In this document: piece by piece, positions 8,096 to 16,042 of the stretch
Position numbering within the stretch: the first letter of the stretch is position 1
Layout: every line of letters begins with the position of its first letter
Assembly (NCBI GenBank): GCA_017960605.1
Contig: JAGCYV010000037.1
Span: 1-64,000, forward strand
Length of the DNA stretch: 64,000 bases
Source of the DNA: Bacteroidales bacterium
GTDB taxonomy: Bacteria; Bacteroidota; Bacteroidia; Bacteroidales; P3
Direction of reading: 5' to 3'
Notes under the pieces: generated by a model
Told to the model about the DNA's origin: nothing
Database searches by the model: none
What the model saw: only the letters and a program-made list of their open reading frames with translations
Program-made: the position numbers and the translations under genes

Positions 8096-9342
8096 TGATT
8101 CAAATACCCACACCCGAAAGTCTCTGTCCGACCGTCCGGCCGCTGGCCAACGGCCAGCCGCTCTATCTCTTCCCCTCGAAGAGCACCGACCTGCTGCGAA
8201 TCGACCTCCTTTTCGAGGCCGGCGCCTCCTATCAGGAGCATTTCTTCTGCGCGTCGGCGGCCAACAAGCTTCTCTCTGTGGCCACCCGCGAAAAGGATGC
8301 CGCCCGGATGGCCGAATTCATGGATTACAGGGGTGTGGTGATCGAGACCTCCAACGACGTCCAGCAGAGCTCGCTGTCGGCCTATATGCTGCGGCGGTTC
8401 GCCCCCGAGGTGCTGCCCGTCATGCTCCGCATGCTCACCGGGCCGGCTTTCCATGAGGAGGATTTCGTCCTTTGGAAGAACAAGAAGCGGATGGATCTGG
8501 CGGCCCTCGAACAACGGGCGCCCGAGATGGCCCGCCGCCTTTTCTACAAGAACCTCTTCGGTTCCGGGCATCCGTTGGGGATGTTCGCCGGCGTAAAGGA
8601 TATCGACAGTTTGGAGCTGGATATGGTCAAACGGCACCACCGGCAGTATTATGCCATCGGGAGATGCGCCGTCGTCCTTGCGGGAAACATCGACGACGAG
8701 CTGATCGAACTCACCGAGCGCCTCTTCTCCGACGCGCCGTATATCGCCAGCGAGCGGCCCCTACTGTCCAATCCATCGACACAACCCACTGGCCACTTTG
8801 CCACCCATGTGCCCGGTGCCACACAGACGACCTTGCGCGTCGGGCGTGTGTTGCCGCTTCGTTGGGACGACCCCGAATATGCCCGGGTGCTCCTTCTCAC
8901 CACGCTTCTCGGTGGCTACTTCGGCTCCCGTCTGATGCGCAATATCCGCGAAGAGAAAGGCTACACCTACGGTATCTATGCCCACACCCAGGCGTTCCGC
9001 GGCAACATCGTCTTCTTCATCACCTCCGACCTCGCGCCCGATTCGGCCGAGGATGCGGAGAAGGAAATCATGAAAGAACTCGAAGGGCTGCGTCATATCG
9101 GCGACGAGGAGCTGCAACGCGTGAAGACCATCTTTGCGGCCGACTTCATCCGTTCCATCGACGGCATCTTCGAGCGTTCGGCACGTTTCTGCGACATGCA
9201 CGCCACCTGTATCGACGAACGCCTCACAGCCAATTTCCGTTCCGCCATCGACAACACGACGGCTGCCGACTTGGAAAAAACAGCTGTCCGGCTACTGGCA
9301 CCCGAATCAATGATTGTTTGCCGAGCCGGACAGGTGGAATAG
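8095..9342 (+). CDS. M16-family peptidase-like protein without the zinc-binding motif
   Basis: Read from the ATG at 8095, which overlaps the receptor stop codon, the protein has 415 residues with the two-lobed M16B layout. The N-terminal lobe begins with LRIDLLFEAGASYQE, and the second lobe contains the characteristic NIREEKGYTYGIYA segment with Arg and Tyr. The HXXEH zinc motif expected near residue 45 is replaced by residues around QEHFFCASAANKLLS, with no HXXEH anywhere. It is therefore expected to be the non-catalytic partner of an M16 heterodimer. No active partner lies adjacent. An alternative is a standalone scaffold or peptide-binding protein. There is no signal peptide, so it is likely cytoplasmic. 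Co-expression with the receptor is suggested by the overlap. Confidence 0.82.
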   Translation: MIQIPTPESLCPTVRPLANGQPLYLFPSKSTDLLRIDLLFEAGASYQEHFFCASAANKLLSVATREKDAARMAEFMDYRGVVIETSNDVQQSSLSAYMLRRFAPEVLPVMLRMLTGPAFHEEDFVLWKNKKRMDLAALEQRAPEMARRLFYKNLFGSGHPLGMFAGVKDIDSLELDMVKRHHRQYYAIGRCAVVLAGNIDDELIELTERLFSDAPYIASERPLLSNPSTQPTGHFATHVPGATQTTLRVGRVLPLRWDDPEYARVLLLTTLLGGYFGSRLMRNIREEKGYTYGIYAHTQAFRGNIVFFITSDLAPDSAEDAEKEIMKELEGLRHIGDEELQRVKTIFAADFIRSIDGIFERSARFCDMHATCIDERLTANFRSAIDNTTAADLEKTAVRLLAPESMIVCRAGQVE

Positions 9343-9358
9343 AATCTCTGTTCTAACT

Positions 9359-9754
9359 TTACTTTTCGTTGTTCAGGCGCTCCTTGCGGTGCCTATCGAC
9401 AAATCGCACCAATGCGACGGTCTCGAACACCAGGCTTGCGGCATAGCCGATGGCGAAAGCGATGGTGAAGAGACGGGCTTGTGCGGGGTGGGAGAAGAGG
9501 TTGATGGCCAGCACGATGAGGTGCAGGAAGAGTACGCCCACCACAGAGCCGAGGAAGATCTGGACGAAAGTCTTCGGGGAGCGGTTCATGGCGCGTGTGA
9601 CGAGCCAATGCTGCACAAGGCAGACAACTCCGAAGTAGAGCGCCAGAAGCGGCATCGCGATGATGAAGTATTGCGGGGCAACCCACATGACGACGAAGGA
9701 CGCAGCCGTCATCAGCAAGGTCATCGCAAGGAGTGCTATGAGGTATCGTCTCAT
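9359..9754 (-). CDS. Small four-helix membrane protein
   Basis: The 131-residue protein has about four hydrophobic segments (near residues 5-25, 28-48, 62-85 and 95-117) and a basic C-terminal tail (RFVDRHRKERLNNEK), which suggests both ends face the cytoplasm. No catalytic motif is visible. It lies six bases downstream of pyrI and is probably at the end of the pyrBI transcript, converging on the M16-like gene. The combination of a small helical membrane protein behind pyrI is seen in Bacteroides, but its function is unknown to me. Confidence 0.75.
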   Translation of the reverse strand: MRRYLIALLAMTLLMTAASFVVMWVAPQYFIIAMPLLALYFGVVCLVQHWLVTRAMNRSPKTFVQIFLGSVVGVLFLHLIVLAINLFSHPAQARLFTIAFAIGYAASLVFETVALVRFVDRHRKERLNNEK

Positions 9755-9760
9755 ATCTGA

Positions 9761-10222
9761 CTATTCGGTGAATTTCATGGTTTCCTTGGTGGTGAACTTC
9801 TCGCAGTAGTGGCAACGAAGCTTGAGGTTCTCCTTGTCGACCACATAGAACTTGGTGGGAACCACTTCGGCGTTGGTGATGCACTTGGGGTTGGCGCAAC
9901 GGATGAAGTCCTCGATGTGGTCGGGAATCTCGGCGTTGAACTTGCGTACCACTTTGTAATCCTCGATGTCGATGATGGTGGCGAGAGGGGCGACGAGGGC
10001 AATCTTGCTCACCTCGTGGGCGGAGAAATGCTTGTTTTTGATTTTGACGATGCCTTTCTGGCCGAGCTTATTGCTGGAGAGGTGGTTGCCGATGAGCACT
10101 TCTTCCTTGTATTTTTCAAGTCCGAGGATACGGATGACCTGATAGAGGGATTCGGTGGGGATATGATCGATTACGGTGCCGTTCTCGATGGCCGACACAA
10201 CCATTTCTTTCTTGGTTTCCAT
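9761..10222 (-). CDS. pyrI: Aspartate carbamoyltransferase regulatory chain
   Basis: PyrI binds nucleotide effectors and controls the catalytic trimers of aspartate carbamoyltransferase, the first committed step of pyrimidine synthesis. The 153-residue length equals the E. coli protein. The zinc site that docks the catalytic chain is present as Cys109, Cys114, Cys137 and Cys140 (CANPKC and CHYC). The N-terminal nucleotide-binding domain contains VIDHIP. The ATG at 10222 is chosen. An in-frame TTG three codons earlier falls inside a (GAAAATT)n-type repeat and is a poor candidate. It lies 24 bp downstream of pyrB, so a pyrBI operon is clear. Confidence 0.96.
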   Translation of the reverse strand: METKKEMVVSAIENGTVIDHIPTESLYQVIRILGLEKYKEEVLIGNHLSSNKLGQKGIVKIKNKHFSAHEVSKIALVAPLATIIDIEDYKVVRKFNAEIPDHIEDFIRCANPKCITNAEVVPTKFYVVDKENLKLRCHYCEKFTTKETMKFTE

Positions 10223-10247
10223 AATTTTCAATTTTCGGTTTTCAATT
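10223..10247. repeat. Short GAAAATT-type array between pyrB and pyrI
   Basis: The 24-bp gap between pyrB and pyrI consists almost wholly of ATTTTC/GAAAAT-type units (minus strand GAAAACCGAAAATTGAAAATT). It sits directly in front of the pyrI start codon and belongs to the same family as arrays at 11193 and 39801. Confidence 0.75.
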
Positions 10248-11164
10248 TATCTTACGCCGAGGATGGCGGCCATGAGTGCCTGACGGACATAGACGCCGTT
10301 CTGGGCCTGCTGGAAGTAGTAGGCGTAGGGAGTGGCATCGACGTCGGTAGTGATTTCATTCACACGGGGCAGCGGGTGCAGGATGCGCATGTTGGGCTTG
10401 CAGCCTTCGAGCATGGAAGCGGTGAGGATGCAGGAGTCTTTCACACGCTCGTATTCCATCGGGTCGGGGAAGCGCTCACGCTGCACGCGGGTCATATAGA
10501 TGATGTCGGCGGTGGGGATGATGTCGCGCAGGTCGGTGTATTGATAGTATTTCAGGCCGGCGTCCTTGATGCTCATCTTGACGGAGGAGGGGAGTTTCAG
10601 CTCCTGGGGCGAGACGAGGTGGAAGGTGGCGTTGAAGTTGCACATGGCCTGTACGAGGGAGTGGACAGTGCGGCCGTACTTGAGGTCGCCGACCATCGCA
10701 ATCTGGAGGTTCTCGAGGGTGCCCTGGGTTTTGCGGATGGAGTAGAGGTCGAGCATGCACTGGGTGGGATGCTGGTTGGCACCGTCGCCGGCATTGATGA
10801 CGGGCACGGAGGCGACTTCGGACGCATAGCGCGAGGAGCCCTCTTTGGGGTTGCGCATCACGATGAGGTCGCTGTAGGAGGAGACCATCACGATGGTGTC
10901 GTGCAGCGACTCGCCTTTCTGGACGCTGGTGCCGCCCGGGTCGGAGAAGCCGATGATGCGTGCTCCCAACTGGTTGGCGGCGCTCTCGAAACTCAGACGT
11001 GTACGCGTCGAGGGTTCGAAGAAGAGGGTTGCGACCACCTTGTCGCTCAGAATTTTCTGCTTGGGATTCTTCTCAAATCCTTCCGCGATGTCCAGCACCT
11101 GGATATACTCCTCCTTGGAGAAGTCGGTGATGGAGATAAGATTGCGTCCTTTTAAAGTACTCAT
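10247..11164 (-). CDS. pyrB: Aspartate carbamoyltransferase catalytic chain
   Basis: PyrB condenses carbamoyl phosphate with aspartate to carbamoyl aspartate in de novo pyrimidine synthesis. The 305-residue protein is a normal length. The carbamoyl-phosphate loop is STRTR at residues 52-56, and the aspartate-binding segments include MVGDLKYGRTVHSL and the HPLPRVNEI motif near the C-terminus. The pairing with pyrI just downstream shows that the holoenzyme is the regulated class. Arrays of GAAAATT-like units flank the gene on both sides. It follows a TPR lipoprotein gene by about 60 bp on the same strand. No leader-peptide attenuator like that of enterobacterial pyrBI was seen. Confidence 0.97.
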   Translation of the reverse strand: MSTLKGRNLISITDFSKEEYIQVLDIAEGFEKNPKQKILSDKVVATLFFEPSTRTRLSFESAANQLGARIIGFSDPGGTSVQKGESLHDTIVMVSSYSDLIVMRNPKEGSSRYASEVASVPVINAGDGANQHPTQCMLDLYSIRKTQGTLENLQIAMVGDLKYGRTVHSLVQAMCNFNATFHLVSPQELKLPSSVKMSIKDAGLKYYQYTDLRDIIPTADIIYMTRVQRERFPDPMEYERVKDSCILTASMLEGCKPNMRILHPLPRVNEITTDVDATPYAYYFQQAQNGVYVRQALMAAILGVR

Positions 11165-11192
11165 GGTATATATTGTTTGAATGTTTGTTTCT

Positions 11193-11236
11193 TAATTTTC
11201 AATTTTCCATTTTCAACTTTCAATTTTCAATTCTCC
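11193..11236. repeat. GAAAATT-type imperfect tandem array between TPR lipoprotein gene and pyrB
   Basis: About five imperfect units of AATTTTC run through the gap (TTAATTTTCAATTTTCC and on). The TGA stop of the upstream TPR gene lies in the first unit (AAT TGA AAA on the minus strand). Confidence 0.85.
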
Positions 11237-12129
11237 ATGGCCAGCAGGCGGTTAAGGTGCGCCGATTCCATATCGGGCTCTATCGTGAGCGCGCTGTCGA
11301 AATACTCGACGGCTTTTGTGTAGTCGTGATAGTAGGTCATCTCGATGTATCCCAGGTTGTGCCAGCTGTCGGCGCTACGGGGATTGATTTCAAGGATTCG
11401 GTGATACAAATTCTCGGCTTCGTCCATCTCGCCGCGTTCCTGATGGTACATGGCCAGCGCATAGAGGGCGTTGGTGTTCAGCGAATCCATCCGGAGGACC
11501 GTCCCGAGGTATTCTTCTGCGAGCGGGTCGTTGTGGGAAGCATAGAGCACCCCCAGCTCCTCGAAAGCAGGAGCATAGTCAGGGTAGAGGTCGCACACTT
11601 TTCTCAGCAGCTGCACGGCCGAGAGGGTGTCGCCCTTTTCCTTGTAGATAAATCCTTTCATGAACAGCGCCGTGCGGTTGTCGGGTTCCTTCGCCGTCAC
11701 TTTGCTCAGGCATTTGAGACTGCGGTCGTAATCGCGGCTGTAGAAAGTCACCTCACCCATCTTCAGCTGCACTTCAAGGTTCTCGGGGTCGAGCCGTTCG
11801 GCTTCGCTGAGGGCCTTGTAGCTCTTCTCGACATCGCCACGTGCGAAAAAGACGTCGGCTTGACGCAGACGGTACTCCACCTTCTCGGGCTCGAGAGTGA
11901 CGGCTTTCTCCATGTCGGCGGTGGCTTCCTGCAAACGTCCGAGATTCATCAGCACCAGCGCTCGTCCGGCATAGAGGGAGGCATCCTTCGGATGTCGCTC
12001 GATTTTGGCGTCGAGCAATTCCAGTTTTTCCTTGTCGGTCAGACTTTCCTCTTCAGCTTGATTGTTGCCGCAAGCCCAGAGGCACAAGGTGAAAACAAAA
12101 GCCAATATATATTCTGTTCCGCGTCGCAT
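11227..12129 (-). CDS. TPR-repeat lipoprotein
   Basis: The 300-residue protein has a lipoprotein signal with the lipobox LWAC before GNNQAEEE, so it is anchored in the membrane and exposed to the periplasm or surface. The remainder contains about seven consecutive TPR units, including YAGRALVLMNLGRLQEA, YRLRQADVFFARGDVEKS and SWHNLGYIEMTYYHDYTKA. The regular spacing of 34 residues is clear. Such lipoproteins serve as assembly scaffolds, but no partner can be assigned. The stop codon is inside a repeat array, and the final residues MEN may therefore be partly array-derived. It lies upstream of pyrB and downstream of dus on the same strand. Confidence 0.87.
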   Translation of the reverse strand: MRRGTEYILAFVFTLCLWACGNNQAEEESLTDKEKLELLDAKIERHPKDASLYAGRALVLMNLGRLQEATADMEKAVTLEPEKVEYRLRQADVFFARGDVEKSYKALSEAERLDPENLEVQLKMGEVTFYSRDYDRSLKCLSKVTAKEPDNRTALFMKGFIYKEKGDTLSAVQLLRKVCDLYPDYAPAFEELGVLYASHNDPLAEEYLGTVLRMDSLNTNALYALAMYHQERGEMDEAENLYHRILEINPRSADSWHNLGYIEMTYYHDYTKAVEYFDSALTIEPDMESAHLNRLLAMEN

Positions 12130-12161
12130 AATCTTTCGTGTATAACTTATAAAAAGCGATT

Positions 12162-13106
12162 TTATTGTGTGAAACCCTCAATCAAGTTATCAACAAGTTT
12201 TGCATCCTGTGCACGAAGCACCTCACGTGCCTGCATCTCGCTGATGGGTAGCGATTTCCATAGCAGGCTCCAGTACTCTTTCGTCTTCCGCAACCGGGCC
12301 TCCTCATGGGGAATCCTTGTCTTGATCTCCTCCATCAGCCTTCGGATGAAACGCTTCGTCTTGTCGTCTCGTTGTCTCGCCGTCCCGTCGTCTTGTCGTC
12401 TTTTCAGCGGCAACGCCGGATCATAAAGCAATCCGCGTCCCACCATGATATCCGACACCTGAGGGAATCGTGTCTCAATGCGTCGGATATCCTGCACGGT
12501 GCAGATGTCGCCGTTATAGATTACAGGGGCTTTCACCATCGGCAACACTTCGGCAAAAGTCTCCAGATCGACCATGCCGCCGTACTGCTGCTTGCCCGTT
12601 CGCGGATGGACGGTGACCGAAGCCAGCGGATAGTCGTTCAAGATGGGGATGATGTCGAATATCTCCCGCTTGTCACGCAACCCCAGACGCATCTTCACAC
12701 TCAGCCGGCATTTCATCTTCGGCACCACCGCCTCCAGCATCGCCCTCACCTCGCCGGGGTAGGGTAGGATGCCGCTCCCTCTGTGTTTCCCTGTGACAGC
12801 ACGCATCGGGCACCCCATGTTCCAGTTCACCTCTCGGTAGCCGAGGTCGTACAGCATGTGGTCGAGTTCCACAAACTCATCGGGTTCTTTCCCAAGGATC
12901 TGGGGAATCACAGGGATACTGCCCTCGTTGTTTTCCGGCAGCACATCACGCAGATACAACGCCCTTGCACGTGGGCTCGCCTGATGCAGGTTGTGCGTCA
13001 GCGACAGGAATGGCGCCACCGCTTTCTCCACCGCTCCGGGGAAACATTCTTCATATACCCTCCGGAACAGCACTTCGGTCAGCCCCTGCATCGGCGCCAG
13101 TATCAT
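12162..13106 (-). CDS. dus: tRNA-dihydrouridine synthase
   Basis: Dus proteins use FMN and NADPH to reduce uridines in the tRNA D-loop. The 314-residue protein begins with the family motif LAPMQGLTE and has the catalytic Cys99 in NWNMGCPMR. The FMN phosphate-binding part appears around MVGRGLLYDP, preceded by YNGDI. A charged, low-complexity insertion (RRQDDGTARQRDDKTKR) just after LLYDPALPLK is encoded by an imperfect TCGTCTTG-type repeat (12356-12410) and is not a normal part of the family, although the frame stays open. Which D-loop position is modified cannot be told. The start overlaps the stop of cvpA by four bases. Confidence 0.9.
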   Translation of the reverse strand: MILAPMQGLTEVLFRRVYEECFPGAVEKAVAPFLSLTHNLHQASPRARALYLRDVLPENNEGSIPVIPQILGKEPDEFVELDHMLYDLGYREVNWNMGCPMRAVTGKHRGSGILPYPGEVRAMLEAVVPKMKCRLSVKMRLGLRDKREIFDIIPILNDYPLASVTVHPRTGKQQYGGMVDLETFAEVLPMVKAPVIYNGDICTVQDIRRIETRFPQVSDIMVGRGLLYDPALPLKRRQDDGTARQRDDKTKRFIRRLMEEIKTRIPHEEARLRKTKEYWSLLWKSLPISEMQAREVLRAQDAKLVDNLIEGFTQ

Positions 13107-13627
13107 ATCTTCACCTCCTTGCCCACGACCTGCTTCAGGTCGTCCTGGTGTTCTTGTATGTAGTTCTTCAGGTGCTTGGTCAGCCAGTCGCCAGTCGAAG
13201 ATACCGGCCGGTAGAGCAGGCTCTTCTCCTTCGCCTCGGGCTTAAGAATCATCTCCTTGCTATCGACCATCAGCAGGAAACTGAGCAGCACCGACAGCAC
13301 CACCAGCGCTTTCGCCGCTCCCAGCAAGGCTCCCGCCAATCGGTTCAGCACACTCAGTTTGGCCGCTTTCATCAAGCTTTCCACCAGTTTTCCCAACAGG
13401 TAGGTCAGCACCAGCGCCACCAGGAAGGTGACGATGAATGCGATCAGCGCCGAACTCTCGCCGTCGAGGCCCAGCAGCGGTGCCACCGTCTGTGAGAGAT
13501 GGATGGCCGCCCACACGCCGCCCAACGCTCCCGCCAGCATGGCCACCTCGCACACCAGTCCTTTCTTCCATCCCAGAAAGATGAGCCAGCACAGCGGTAT
13601 CAGCAGTATAAAATCAAGAATCGTCAT
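13103..13627 (-). CDS. cvpA: CvpA-family membrane protein
   Basis: The 174-residue protein has four predicted membrane helices in the CvpA arrangement. It starts with TILDFILLIPLCWLIFLGWKKGL and includes AIHLSQTVAPLLG, a long hydrophobic IVTFLVALVLTYLLGKLVE and a central ALLGAAKALVVLSVLLSF segment. CvpA relatives are linked to colicin V production and to envelope stress tolerance, but the molecular role is uncertain. It overlaps the dus start by four bases, so the two are translationally coupled. A 130-bp gap containing a perfect palindrome separates it from the PAP2 gene upstream. Confidence 0.85.
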   Translation of the reverse strand: MTILDFILLIPLCWLIFLGWKKGLVCEVAMLAGALGGVWAAIHLSQTVAPLLGLDGESSALIAFIVTFLVALVLTYLLGKLVESLMKAAKLSVLNRLAGALLGAAKALVVLSVLLSFLLMVDSKEMILKPEAKEKSLLYRPVSSTGDWLTKHLKNYIQEHQDDLKQVVGKEVKI

Positions 13628-13704
13628 GTTACCTTAACACTTAACCATTAAAAACAAGCGTCCCGCCCGATGGGCAGAACGCTCGAATAACACATTTCCT
13701 TTTC

Positions 13705-13722
13705 TCTATCACATGTGATAGA
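13705..13722. promoter_or_regulatory. 18-bp perfect palindrome upstream of cvpA, possible operator
   Basis: TCTATCACATGTGATAGA is a perfect palindrome. It lies in the gap between the PAP2 gene and cvpA. The core TCACATGTGA looks like a half-site-paired dimer site of a CRP/FNR-type or other helix-turn-helix regulator. The T-flanked hairpin could instead end the PAP2 transcript. Confidence 0.5.
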
Positions 13723-13757
13723 AACAAGCAAGCACGTCATTAATAACGCAGCTTCTT

Positions 13758-14354
13758 TCATTTTGTTTCATTTTTGTGAATTTTTTTTTCTATCACGTTG
13801 GCCAGCAGCCATATCAGCACCCCGATGACGGCGCCGAACAAGGCTCCGCAAATCAGGTCGCCCGGGTAGTGTTTGCCCAGATAGGCTCGACTGTAGCTTG
13901 TGCCGAACGCCCACAACAGTAGGAGTATGGGACCAATCAAAGCACGCCAGTTGGTTTTTCCTTCCCATCGGCGGTAACGGAGGAAGAGGAACACCGCGAT
14001 AGCGAACGCATTGGCCGCATGCGAGCTGACGAACCCGTACTGTCCGCCGCAGTGGGTGCGGAACATGCGCACGTTCTCAATCACGTGACACGGCCGCAGG
14101 CGGCACACAGTGTCCTTGAACAAATGCACGCTTCCCTGGTCGGCCAACAGGAAACACAGTACGATGCCCGTCAGCACCACCCACCACCGTCTCGGTTCGC
14201 GCCTCAACGTTAGCAGCCCGAAGGCCAGCGCCAACACGATGGCCCAGCTCCAATGCTGGCTCAGCACCCACATCACCCAATCCATCGCCGTCGTGTGGTG
14301 GCTGTTCACCCACAGAAACCATTGGGTATCTATTTCCTTTAGCGTCTCCAGCAT
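13758..14354 (-). CDS. PAP2-family membrane phosphatase
   Basis: The 198-residue protein has six predicted helices and the three phosphatase motifs of the PAP2/undecaprenyl-pyrophosphate or phosphatidic-acid phosphatase family: KDTVCRLRPCH, GFVSSHAANAF and SRAYLGKHYPGD. The catalytic histidines should be those in SSHAAN and GKHYPGD. The substrate is probably a lipid phosphate such as undecaprenyl pyrophosphate or a lipid A phosphate. Sequence alone does not decide between them. It sits two bases downstream of obgE and is read in the same transcript from the obgE promoter. Confidence 0.9.
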   Translation of the reverse strand: MLETLKEIDTQWFLWVNSHHTTAMDWVMWVLSQHWSWAIVLALAFGLLTLRREPRRWWVVLTGIVLCFLLADQGSVHLFKDTVCRLRPCHVIENVRMFRTHCGGQYGFVSSHAANAFAIAVFLFLRYRRWEGKTNWRALIGPILLLLWAFGTSYSRAYLGKHYPGDLICGALFGAVIGVLIWLLANVIEKKIHKNETK

Positions 14355-14356
14355 AA

Positions 14357-15346
14357 CTAAACACTTAACTTCTCAAATATCCGGTCCTTCAACTCTTCGA
14401 TACCCTGTCCGCTGACGGCGCTGATAAAGACAGCCTCCACACCCTTCGGCAGATGGCGCTTCAACTGCTTCTGCATCTCCTCGTCGATAATGTCGCACTT
14501 GGTCACCGCCAATATCCGCTGCTTGTCCAGCAGTTCGGGATTGTACTTCTTCAACTCGTTGAGCAGCACATGATATTCCTGGGCAATCTCCAACTGCTCA
14601 CAGCTCACCATGAACAGCAGGATCGAGTTGCGCTCGATATGCCGCAGGAAGCGTAGGCCGAGTCCCTTGCCATCGCTCGCTCCCTCGATGATGCCCGGTA
14701 TGTCGGCTATGCAGAACGAGCGGTCGTCGCGGTATTTCACGATGCCCAGATTCGGCACCAGCGTAGTGAAGGGATAATCGGCAATCTCCGGTTTGGCTGC
14801 ACTTACGGCACTCAGGAACGTGCTCTTTCCGGCATTCGGGAAGCCCACCAAGCCCACGTCGGCCAGCACCTTCAGCTCGATCACCACCCATCGCTCCTCG
14901 GCCGGTTCGCCCGGCTGTGCGTAGCGCGGCGTCTGGTTCGTCGCACTCTTGAAATGGTCGTTGCCCAATCCTCCGCGACCGCCTTTGGCGATAATCAGTT
15001 CCTGACCCTCTTCGGTCACCTCGCCCAGGTATTCGCCCGTCTCGGCATCGCGGCACACGCACCCCAACGGCACTTCCAGCACCTGATCCTTGCCTGTTCG
15101 GCCTGTGCAGAGGTTCTCGCCCCCGTGTTCGCCGTCCTCGGCAAACACATGTTTCGTGTATTTCAGGTGCAGCAGCGTCCAGCGTTGCGTGGTGCCTCGC
15201 AGGATCACATGTCCACCACGTCCGCCGTCGCCTCCGTCGGGGCCTGCTTTCGCGTTATACTTCACCCGCAGCAGGTGCGCGCTTCCGGCACCTCCCTTCC
15301 CGCTCCGCACCAGTATCTTCACATAGTCAACAAAATTCGAAGTCAT
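14357..15346 (-). CDS. obgE: Obg-family GTPase
   Basis: Obg GTPases act in large-ribosomal-subunit assembly and stress control. The 329-residue protein has the glycine-rich Obg fold at about residues 1-158 ([28 protein letters not shown]) and a G domain with [19 protein letters not shown] and TKCD motifs. The variable C-terminal OCT extension is short. A promoter -7 box is at 15390-15397 on the minus strand. A short simple repeat of CTATAACTC-type units lies between that box and the start. PAP2 follows directly. Confidence 0.96.
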   Translation of the reverse strand: MTSNFVDYVKILVRSGKGGAGSAHLLRVKYNAKAGPDGGDGGRGGHVILRGTTQRWTLLHLKYTKHVFAEDGEHGGENLCTGRTGKDQVLEVPLGCVCRDAETGEYLGEVTEEGQELIIAKGGRGGLGNDHFKSATNQTPRYAQPGEPAEERWVVIELKVLADVGLVGFPNAGKSTFLSAVSAAKPEIADYPFTTLVPNLGIVKYRDDRSFCIADIPGIIEGASDGKGLGLRFLRHIERNSILLFMVSCEQLEIAQEYHVLLNELKKYNPELLDKQRILAVTKCDIIDEEMQKQLKRHLPKGVEAVFISAVSGQGIEELKDRIFEKLSV

Positions 15347-15389
15347 TACTCCTATAACTTTAAAACTCTATAACTCTACAACTCCGCTG

Positions 15390-15397
15390 CAAAATTA
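15390..15397 (-). promoter_or_regulatory. obgE promoter -7 box
   Basis: Minus-strand TAATTTTG followed by CAGCGG fits the TAnnTTTG consensus. The leader of about 40 nt contains an imperfect ACTCTATA-type repeat. Confidence 0.7.
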
Positions 15398-15411
15398 CGA
15401 ATTATTTATAT

Positions 15412-15456
15412 GAATCAGCCTGTTATGCATCTTTTGGCAGCATGGCAGGCTGATTC
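15412..15456. other. 11-bp perfect inverted repeat between adk and obgE promoter
   Basis: GAATCAGCCTG (15412-15422) and CAGGCTGATTC (15446-15456) are perfectly complementary across a 23-base loop that itself contains further pairing (GCATCTTTTGGCAGCATGG). It sits just past the adk stop codon. It has no T-run, so it is either a weak 3' end of the adk transcript, an mRNA-stabilising stem or a protein site. Confidence 0.65.
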
Positions 15457-15484
15457 TCAAGGGTTGGTAAGACCCAACTGCAGT

Positions 15485-16042
15485 TTATCCAATAGCTTGG
15501 CGGATGCGGGCGGCGATGTCCTCGATGGAGCCGAGACCATCGACCACGCGCTGCTTGCCCTGCCTGGCGTAGTAGTCAGCCACAGGCTTGGTCTTGTTGT
15601 TGTACTCCTGCAGGCGGTTGTTGATGGTGGCCTCGTTGTCGTCGGCACGTCCCTGAATCTTGGCGCGCTCGAGCAGGCGGCGCATCAGTTCGTCCTTGGG
15701 CACCTCGAGCTGCACCATGCAGGTAAGCTCGCGACCATATTTGGCCAACAGACGGTCGAGGGTCTCGGCCTGCGCCACTGTGCGGGGGAATCCATCGAAG
15801 AGCATGCCCTTTGTATCGTTGGCGATGGCTTTGTCCATCATTTCCACCACGATGTCGTCGCTCACCAGCTGGCCGGCATCCATGATGCTTTTGATACGCT
15901 TGCCCAGTTCGGTTTGGTCGGCAATCTCCTTGCGCAGCAGATCGCCGGTGGAGACGTGCGTGAGGCCGTAATGCTCGACGATGAAGTCGCTCTGGGTACC
16001 TTTACCCGCACCAGGGGCTCCGAAAATGACGATATTCTTCAT
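15485..16042 (-). CDS. adk: Adenylate kinase
   Basis: Adenylate kinase interconverts ATP, ADP and AMP. From the ATG at 16042 the protein is 185 residues. The P-loop is GAPGAGKGT (residues 7-15), followed by HVSTGDLLR and LFDGFPRTVAQAE for AMP binding. The lid is the short type (AKIQGRADDNEATINNRL) without zinc cysteines. The start overlaps the stop codon of the FKBP lipoprotein gene by four bases (ATGA). A longer frame upstream runs antisense to nothing useful and is a shadow. This is a normal single-domain enzyme. Confidence 0.96.
   Translation of the reverse strand: MKNIVIFGAPGAGKGTQSDFIVEHYGLTHVSTGDLLRKEIADQTELGKRIKSIMDAGQLVSDDIVVEMMDKAIANDTKGMLFDGFPRTVAQAETLDRLLAKYGRELTCMVQLEVPKDELMRRLLERAKIQGRADDNEATINNRLQEYNNKTKPVADYYARQGKQRVVDGLGSIEDIAARIRQAIG

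Noticed and set aside
9359..9899. Overlapping frames on both strands around the small membrane protein gene
   Set aside because: Only the minus-strand 131-codon frame gives a plausible helical membrane protein; the others are charge- or Arg-rich shadows.
11173..12426. A 417-codon plus-strand frame over the TPR lipoprotein and the start of dus
   Set aside because: It is antisense to two well-supported genes and begins in a repeat array.
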